Assembly: GCA_018067265.1 (NCBI GenBank)
Contig: JAGPUY010000229.1
Coordinates: 1 to 6,663, forward strand
Source of the DNA: Oceanihabitans sp.
Lineage (GTDB): Bacteria; Bacteroidota; Bacteroidia; Flavobacteriales; Flavobacteriaceae
DNA: 6,663 nt
Direction of reading: 5' to 3'
Shown: positions 1-4,050 of the stretch, piece by piece
Layout of the letters: every line of letters starts with the position of its first letter
How positions within the stretch are numbered: position 1 is the first letter of the stretch
Translations under genes and position numbers: made by a program
The notes under the pieces: model-generated
What the model saw: the letters and a program-made list of their open reading frames with translations, nothing else
What the model was told of the DNA's origin: nothing
Databases searched by the model: none

Positions 1-33
1 ATGTGGTTAAAAAAAGAAACGGTAAAAGAATAG
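1..33 (+). CDS. Possible 3' end of an upstream gene (last 10 codons plus TAG)
   Basis: Frame 1 is open from the first base to a TAG at 31-33 and reads MWLKKETVKE, a charged tail of the kind seen at many protein C-termini. The first codon happens to be ATG, but a 10-residue gene starting exactly at the window edge is unlikely, so if coding this is the end of a gene beginning outside. Frame 2 stops almost at once. Frame 3 stays open to about 118 but encodes low-complexity AT-rich sequence and looks non-coding. Eleven open codons in AT-rich DNA could also be chance. No product can be named. Confidence 0.3.
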   Translation: MWLKKETVKE

Positions 34-167
34 CTGTTTTTTTCATTAAAAATATTTTAAGGACTAATAGTTTTAAGAGACTAAAGATAAGTTATTTCCT
101 TTTTATTTTGTTTTATTAGGTATAAAAGTGAAAATAGAATATCTAAAAATTAAAGAATAAAACACTG

Positions 168-175
168 TATCTTTA
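168..175 (+). promoter_or_regulatory. Weak TAnnTTTG-like -7 motif upstream of bshC
   Basis: TATCTTTA matches 7 of 8 positions of the Bacteroidota primary-sigma -7 consensus TAnnTTTG. It would place transcription start near 180, giving a leader of about 15-18 nt before the bshC ATG at 197. No convincing TTTG -33 element lies 19-21 bp upstream, where the DNA is A-rich. In such AT-rich sequence a 7/8 match can arise by chance, so this is only a candidate. Confidence 0.3.
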
Positions 176-196
176 CATAAAATATTGAAGTTTACT

Positions 197-1798
197 ATGC
201 CAACAGAATGTCTTGCTTTTAAAAAAACCAACTATTTTTCATCTTTAATCTGTGATTATTTAGAAGAAAATAAGGAGCTACAACCTTTTTATAATAACTT
301 TCCAAAATTGGAAAATTTTAAAAAGCAGATAGAAGAGAAAACGGCATTTGTTAAATCGGAGTCCAGAACTATTTTATCGGAAGCATTAAAAAATCAATAT
401 AAAAACACCGAAGTTTCTGCAAAAACCCTTCAAAATATTGACGATTTAAAACTAGATAATACATTTACCATTACCACAGGGCATCAATTAAACTTGTTTA
501 CTGGACCTTTGTATTTCCTATTTAAAATTGTTTCTGTTATCAATTTAGCTACGCAATTAAAACAAGAGTATCCAAATAGTAATTTTGTGCCAATCTATTG
601 GATGGCAACCGAAGACCACGATTTTGACGAAATTAATTATTTCAACTTTAAAGGAAAAAAAGTACAGTGGAATAAGAATGCTTCTGGAGCAGTTGGAGAA
701 CTTTCTACCGAAGGATTAGAGGACGTATTCGACGTTTTCACCAAAGAACTTGGTGCAGGAAAAAATGCAGAAACCTTAAGAGACCTATTTCAGTCTGCCT
801 ATCTAAAACATGATAATTTAGCAGACGCAACTTTGTATTTAGCAAATGCTTTATTCGCCGAATATGGTTTGGTAATTGTAGAAGCAAATACTAAAAGTTT
901 GAAAGAATTATTTGTTCCATATATTGAAGAAGAACTTCTAAAACAGACTTCTTTTAAAACGGTATCGGAAACCAATAAACGACTAGAAGCATTATCCAGC
1001 GTTAGTAAAATTCAGGTAAACCCGAGAGAAATAAATTTATTCTACTTAAAAGAGAACCTTAGAGAGCGAATCGTTTTTGAAGACGAAGCGTATAAAGTGC
1101 TCAACACAAAGATTACGTGGAGCAAGAGTGAGATACTAAAAGAAGTCTCCGACTTCCCGCAACGCTTTAGCCCAAATGTAATTATGCGACCATTATACCA
1201 AGAAGTGATTCTGCCAAACCTTTGTTATACAGGTGGCGGCGGAGAATTGGCCTATTGGTTACAATTAAAAGATTATTTTGAAGCCGTAAAAGTGCCTTTT
1301 CCAATGCTATTACTAAGAAATTCTGCTTTAATAAAAACAGAGAAACAAGCATATAAATTAAGCAAGCTTCATATTAGTAACGAAGATCTTTTCTTAAAGC
1401 GAGATGCCTTTATTAATAAAAAAGTAAGACAGATTTCTAATGTTGATATCGATTTTTCGGAACAACTAAAACAATTACAACAGCAATTTAAAGACTTATA
1501 CACTTTAGCCGAACAAACCGATAAATCATTTATTGGCGCAGTTGCAGCACAAGAAAAAAAGCAAATCAACGGATTACAACAATTAGAGAAACGTTTGCTT
1601 ACCGCACAAAAGCGGAAACTAAAAGATCAAGTAGAACGCATGACAGCGCTTCAAAATGAGCTGTTTCCGAATGCTAGTTTACAAGAACGTAATACCAATT
1701 TTTCGGAATTATATTTAGAATTCGGAGAACAATTAGTGCCAAAATTAATAGAAGAACTAAAACCTTTACAAGGCGATTTTACAATTATAACGCTGTAG
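197..1798 (+). CDS. bshC: BshC, putative bacillithiol biosynthesis cysteine-adding enzyme
   Basis: This 533-residue protein belongs to the BshC (formerly YllA/DUF2522) family. BshC is assigned to the last step of bacillithiol synthesis in the cytosol, joining cysteine to glucosaminyl-malate made by BshA and BshB. Recognisable family blocks are TTGHQLNLFTGPLY (residues 93-106), PIYWMATEDHDFDE (132-145) in the nucleotidyl-transferase-like Rossmann core, and a conserved stretch at 323-354 containing RPLYQEVILP and CYTGGGGELAYW. Residues about 420-490 are rich in K, E, Q and L with few helix breakers, fitting the C-terminal coiled coil of the family. Length is normal and there is no signal peptide. 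The frame can be extended 4 codons to a TTG at 185, but the ATG at 197 gives MPTECLAFKKTNYFSS, which resembles the usual start of Bacteroidota homologues, so I use it. The neighbours are unrelated; bshA and bshB are not in the window. Family assignment is firm; the reaction is inferred from the family. Confidence 0.93.
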   Translation: MPTECLAFKKTNYFSSLICDYLEENKELQPFYNNFPKLENFKKQIEEKTAFVKSESRTILSEALKNQYKNTEVSAKTLQNIDDLKLDNTFTITTGHQLNLFTGPLYFLFKIVSVINLATQLKQEYPNSNFVPIYWMATEDHDFDEINYFNFKGKKVQWNKNASGAVGELSTEGLEDVFDVFTKELGAGKNAETLRDLFQSAYLKHDNLADATLYLANALFAEYGLVIVEANTKSLKELFVPYIEEELLKQTSFKTVSETNKRLEALSSVSKIQVNPREINLFYLKENLRERIVFEDEAYKVLNTKITWSKSEILKEVSDFPQRFSPNVIMRPLYQEVILPNLCYTGGGGELAYWLQLKDYFEAVKVPFPMLLLRNSALIKTEKQAYKLSKLHISNEDLFLKRDAFINKKVRQISNVDIDFSEQLKQLQQQFKDLYTLAEQTDKSFIGAVAAQEKKQINGLQQLEKRLLTAQKRKLKDQVERMTALQNELFPNASLQERNTNFSELYLEFGEQLVPKLIEELKPLQGDFTIITL

Positions 1799-1808
1799 TT
1801 TGTAGTCG

Positions 1809-1906
1809 CAGTGTTCAGTAAGCAGTATTCAGTGTTTAATAAGCAGTGTTCAGTAAGCGGTATTCAGTGTTCAGTAAACAGTAAGCAGTATTCACTAGAC
1901 AGTAAA
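1809..1906. repeat. Heptamer tandem array A, CAGTnnn x 14 in exact 7-bp register
   Basis: CAGT occurs at 1809, 1816, 1823, 1830, 1844, 1851, 1865, 1872, 1879, 1886 and 1900. All are multiples of 7 apart, and the three vacant slots hold degenerate copies (TAAT at 1837, CGGT at 1858, CACT at 1893). The three spacer bases are nearly always GTT, AAG, ATT or AAA and follow a partial order (GTT, AAG, ATT), which gives higher-order 21-bp repeats starting at 1809, 1844 and 1865. TAGT at 1796 and 1803 suggests decayed copies reaching into the bshC stop codon. The array is non-coding and directly follows bshC. It resembles CAGT-rich intergenic repeats I associate with Flavobacteriaceae, from memory only. 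Confidence 0.9.
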
Positions 1907-2007
1907 CATTTTTTTTGCATTATTTTCCCAATATAATTTCAATTTTTCAGTAACACCTTTCAAAGACCTCCAAGAATAATACTAACTATGAATAGAAGTT
2001 TATACCG

Positions 2008-2047
2008 CTCCGCGAAACGCCGTGTTCCTCTGTGCATCTCGGTGAAA
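2008..2047. repeat. Decamer tandem array, about CTCnGTGnnn x 4
   Basis: Four adjacent 10-bp units can be read: CTCCGCGAAA (2008-2017), CGCCGTGTTC (2018-2027), CTCTGTGCAT (2028-2037) and CTCGGTGAAA (2038-2047). C is fixed at positions 1 and 3 and G at positions 5 and 7, position 6 is C or T, and the last three bases vary. The block is clearly more GC-rich than the surrounding intergenic DNA. It resembles the CTCTGTG/CTCTGCG-type repeats scattered between genes in many bacteria, including Bacteroidota; that is recall, not a search. It sits between two CAGTnnn arrays. Confidence 0.75.
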
Positions 2048-2055
2048 TAGAAATT

Positions 2056-2097
2056 CAGTCATCAGTCTTCAGTAAACAGTCTTTACTAGGCAGTGTC
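2056..2097. repeat. Heptamer tandem array B, CAGTnnn x 6
   Basis: CAGT occurs at 2056, 2063, 2070, 2077 and 2091, again in exact 7-bp register, with a degenerate unit TACTAGG at 2084. Spacer bases are CAT, CTT, AAA, CTT and GTC. The degenerate unit plus the following CAGT resembles the end of array A, where CACTAGA precedes CAGT at 1893-1903, so the two arrays look related rather than independently formed. Their starts are 247 bp apart, which is not a multiple of 7, so they are not one interrupted register. Confidence 0.85.
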
Positions 2098-2131
2098 GAT
2101 TTTTAATTACACGCCTTCCGTTTTATTTTAA

Positions 2132-2164
2132 TAAAAAAGTTTAAAATTCTCTTAAAAAAGTTTA
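2132..2164. repeat. 12-bp direct repeat, two copies 21 bp apart, upstream of guaA
   Basis: TAAAAAAGTTTA occurs exactly at 2132-2143 and 2153-2164, start-to-start 21 bp, so both copies face the same side of the helix. The second copy ends 30 bp before the candidate -7 motif of guaA. The position would suit an A-tract upstream element or paired operator sites. Low complexity makes chance duplication possible, and no regulator is suggested by the sequence. Confidence 0.5.
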
Positions 2165-2194
2165 CGTATCGTTCCCGATTAAAAAATCAATTCC

Positions 2195-2202
2195 TATTTT
2201 TG
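2195..2202 (+). promoter_or_regulatory. Candidate guaA promoter, -7 motif TAnnTTTG
   Basis: TATTTTTG fits TAnnTTTG, the -7 consensus of the Bacteroidota primary sigma factor, at every fixed position. It ends 3 nt before the guaA ATG at 2206, so the expected start point falls on or next to that ATG. No good TTTG -33 element is visible 19-21 bp upstream (around 2170-2175 the sequence is CGTTCC), which weakens the call. No Shine-Dalgarno sequence precedes the ATG. Confidence 0.5.
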
Positions 2203-2205
2203 CGC

Positions 2206-3741
2206 ATGCAACACAACAAGGTACTTATATTAGATTTCGGATCGCAATACACACAACTAATTGCGCGTAGAGTTAGAGAGCTTAACATCTTATCTGAAAT
2301 ACACCCATTCAACAAAATTCCGGCAAACATAGAAGATTACAAAGCAGTAATTCTTTCTGGTAGTCCAAACTCGGTACGAGGAGAAGACGTTTTACATCCA
2401 GATTTATCCAAAATTAGAGGACATAAGCCTTTATTAACCGTTTGTTATGGCGCACAATACTTAGCACATTTTTCTGGTGGTGAAGTAGCACCTTCCAACA
2501 CTAGAGAATATGGTAGAGCGAACTTAAGTTTTGTAAAAGAAGACGAAGCCTTTTTTAGCCAAATCTCTAAAGGAAGCCAAGTATGGATGAGTCATAGTGA
2601 TACCATAAAAACACTACCAACAAACGGTGTGCTTCTTGCAAGTACGCATGACGTAGAAAATGCAGCCTATAAAATTGAAGGCGAAAAAACATATGCAATA
2701 CAATTTCATCCAGAAGTATATCACTCTACAGACGGAAAACAATTACTAGAAAATTTCTTAGTACATATTGCAGGTTTAGATCAAGATTGGACACCAGATT
2801 CTTTTGTAGAAGAAACCGTTCAAGACCTCAAAGACAAATTAAAAAAAGATAAAGTAGTACTCGGTTTATCTGGAGGCGTAGATTCTTCGGTTGCCGCAAT
2901 GTTACTGCACAAGGCTATTGGTGAAAACCTATATTGCATCTTTGTAAACAATGGTTTACTTCGTAAAAACGAATACGAAAGTGTATTAGAGCAATACAGC
3001 GGCATGGGCCTAAATGTAAAAGGAGTAGATGCTTCGGCACGCTTTTTGGATGCACTTGCAGGATTAAGCGACCCAGAATTAAAGCGTAAAGCAATTGGGC
3101 GTGTATTTATCGAAGTGTTTGATGATGAAGCACATCAAATCGAAGACGTAAAATGGCTAGCACAAGGTACCATTTATCCAGATGTTATAGAAAGTGTTTC
3201 TGCAACTGGAGGACCAAGCGCAACCATAAAAAGTCATCATAATGTAGGTGGTTTACCAGACTTTATGAAACTTAAAATAGTAGAGCCTCTTAAAGCATTA
3301 TTTAAAGATGAAGTACGTCGCGTTGGTGCATCGATGCAAATGGACAAAGCCTTATTAGGTCGTCATCCATTTCCTGGGCCAGGACTTGCAATCCGTATTT
3401 TAGGAGATATCACTCCAGAAAAAGTACGTATTTTGCAAGAAGTAGATGCTGTATTTATAGACAACCTAAGAAAATGGAATCTATACGATAGCGTTTGGCA
3501 AGCAGGAGCAATCCTACTTCCAGTAAATAGCGTTGGTGTCATGGGAGATGAACGTACGTATGAAAAATGTGTGGCATTAAGAGCAGTAGAAAGTACCGAT
3601 GGTATGACCGCAGATTGGGTGAATTTACCGTATGAATTTTTACAAAAAACCTCTAACGAGATAATAAATAAAGTAAAAGGCGTTAATAGAGTAGTGTACG
3701 ATATTAGTAGCAAGCCGCCAGCAACCATTGAGTGGGAATAA
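2206..3741 (+). CDS. guaA: GMP synthase (glutamine-hydrolysing)
   Basis: GuaA converts XMP to GMP in the cytosol using ATP and ammonia released from glutamine, the last step of guanine nucleotide synthesis. The 511-residue product has the full two-part layout. The N-terminal class I glutamine amidotransferase domain (about 1-190) begins VLILDFGSQYTQLIARRVRE and carries the catalytic triad Cys80 (TVCYGAQ), His168 and Glu170 (FHPE). The ATP-pyrophosphatase domain (about 195-385) holds the P-loop SGGVDSS (222-228). The C-terminal dimerisation domain has RHPFPGPGLAIRILG (386-400) and ends VYDISSKPPATIEWE. Length is close to the E. coli enzyme (525). The frame can be extended 2 codons to a TTG at 2200, but that overlaps the promoter motif and the ATG at 2206 gives the usual N-terminus. 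guaB is not in the window. Repeat-filled gaps on both sides suggest it is transcribed on its own or leads into the LysM group. Confidence 0.98.
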   Translation: MQHNKVLILDFGSQYTQLIARRVRELNILSEIHPFNKIPANIEDYKAVILSGSPNSVRGEDVLHPDLSKIRGHKPLLTVCYGAQYLAHFSGGEVAPSNTREYGRANLSFVKEDEAFFSQISKGSQVWMSHSDTIKTLPTNGVLLASTHDVENAAYKIEGEKTYAIQFHPEVYHSTDGKQLLENFLVHIAGLDQDWTPDSFVEETVQDLKDKLKKDKVVLGLSGGVDSSVAAMLLHKAIGENLYCIFVNNGLLRKNEYESVLEQYSGMGLNVKGVDASARFLDALAGLSDPELKRKAIGRVFIEVFDDEAHQIEDVKWLAQGTIYPDVIESVSATGGPSATIKSHHNVGGLPDFMKLKIVEPLKALFKDEVRRVGASMQMDKALLGRHPFPGPGLAIRILGDITPEKVRILQEVDAVFIDNLRKWNLYDSVWQAGAILLPVNSVGVMGDERTYEKCVALRAVESTDGMTADWVNLPYEFLQKTSNEIINKVKGVNRVVYDISSKPPATIEWE

Positions 3742-3751
3742 AATAAGCAAC

Positions 3752-3798
3752 GTCACTTCGAGTGATCCCGATTTTTTTTCAGGATTGTATCGCGAAGT
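3752..3798. repeat. Imperfect inverted repeat with T8 tract downstream of guaA; possible weak terminator
   Basis: ACTTCG at 3755-3760 is matched by CGAAGT at 3793-3798. Inside, ATCC-GA (3765-3771) pairs with TC-GGAT (3779-3785) across one C/A mismatch. A competing small hairpin, TCACT-TCG-AGTGA (3753-3765), is followed after six bases by eight T residues (3772-3779), which could work as a weak rho-independent terminator 11 nt after the guaA stop. The sequence resembles dispersed inverted repeats that I recall from Flavobacteriaceae intergenic regions. Whether it is a repeat element, a terminator or both cannot be decided here. Confidence 0.55.
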
Positions 3799-3836
3799 AG
3801 TTTAGCAAACCAAAGCTTCATCCTAGGTTGGGCGTT

Positions 3837-3887
3837 ACTTTTTGTGATCCTGCAAGGTTTTTAAAACCTTGCAGGATCACAAAAAGT
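3837..3887. repeat. Perfect 51-bp palindrome (25-bp arms, single-base centre)
   Basis: Positions 3837-3861 are exactly complementary, read in reverse, to 3863-3887, with a lone T at 3862. The core arm reads GATCCTGCAAGG and its partner CCTTGCAGGATC. As RNA the same fold forms from either strand, with a few bases left at the tip as a loop. The right arm is followed by TCAGGC rather than a T tract, so it is not a textbook intrinsic terminator. A palindrome of this type is familiar to me as a dispersed intergenic element in Flavobacteriaceae (recall only). It lies midway between guaA and the LysM gene. Confidence 0.92.
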
Positions 3888-3892
3888 CAGGC

Positions 3893-3965
3893 TTTACGTT
3901 GCAATCTTTTTTAAGAAAAATAAAAAAGGATTTACACTGCAATCCTTAACGCAGGAATACTTGCA
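3893..3965. repeat. Short direct repeat with weak hairpins
   Basis: TTTACGTTGCAATC (3893-3906) recurs as TTTACACTGCAATC (3931-3944), 12 of 14 identical at an offset of 38 bp. Between them AATCTTTTTTA (3903-3913) can pair with TAAAAAAGGATT (3921-3932) with one bulge. The second copy can fold with downstream bases: TGCAATCCT (3938-3946) against AGGA (3953-3956) and TTGCA (3961-3965), leaving a 4-base bulge. The pieces look like eroded repeat DNA. No promoter consensus or gene is visible in this stretch. Confidence 0.45.
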
Positions 3966-4028
3966 AGAGAAAGTAACCAATTCGAGTTAAGGAGGAATTA
4001 AAGAAGTTAAGTAACAATAAAAAAGATA

Positions 4029-4042
4029 CCTGCCTTCGCAGG
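4029..4042 (+). promoter_or_regulatory. GC-rich hairpin just before the LysM gene start
   Basis: CCTGC (4029-4033) pairs perfectly with GCAGG (4038-4042) around the loop CTTC. The stem ends 8 nt before the ATG at 4051, where a ribosome binding site would normally lie, in a surrounding of almost pure A/T. It may therefore affect translation initiation or protect the 5' end of a processed transcript. It also resembles the CCTGC-CTTC-GCAGG hairpin I recall as a dispersed element in Bacteroidota genomes, so it may simply be the edge of an inserted repeat. Confidence 0.6.
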
Positions 4043-4050
4043 CATTAAAG

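Noticed and set aside
1369..1569. 66-residue open frame on the minus strand inside bshC
   Set aside because: It lies wholly antisense to a well-supported gene. Its Ser/Cys/Phe-rich translation is what the A-rich coiled-coil region gives in reverse, and no family is recognisable.
1809..2097. CRISPR-like array
   Set aside because: The repeat unit is 7 or 10 bp with 3-base variable parts, far too short for CRISPR repeats and spacers, and no cas gene is present.
2098..2205. Purine riboswitch in the guaA leader
   Set aside because: If the promoter at 2195-2202 is right there is almost no leader. The preceding AT-rich DNA shows no three-way-junction pattern or paired stems of the purine aptamer.
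2820..3005. 61-residue open frame on the minus strand inside guaA
   Set aside because: It is the reverse of the conserved ATP-pyrophosphatase domain and has no recognisable domain or initiation signal.
3363..3728. 121-residue open frame on the minus strand covering the 3' end of guaA
   Set aside because: It is long for a shadow frame, but it mirrors the strongly conserved dimerisation domain and matches no protein family I know. Constraint on guaA explains the lack of stops.
3837..3887. Reading the 51-bp palindrome as a standard intrinsic terminator
   Set aside because: On either strand the stem is followed by A-rich or mixed sequence rather than a T tract. RNA folding here may still influence stability, so only the textbook-terminator label is rejected.
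3989..3996. AAGGAGGA, a strong Shine-Dalgarno-like sequence
   Set aside because: No start codon follows at a usable distance; the next gene starts at 4051, more than 50 nt away. Bacteroidota rarely depend on such sites, so it is probably chance in purine-rich repeat DNA.
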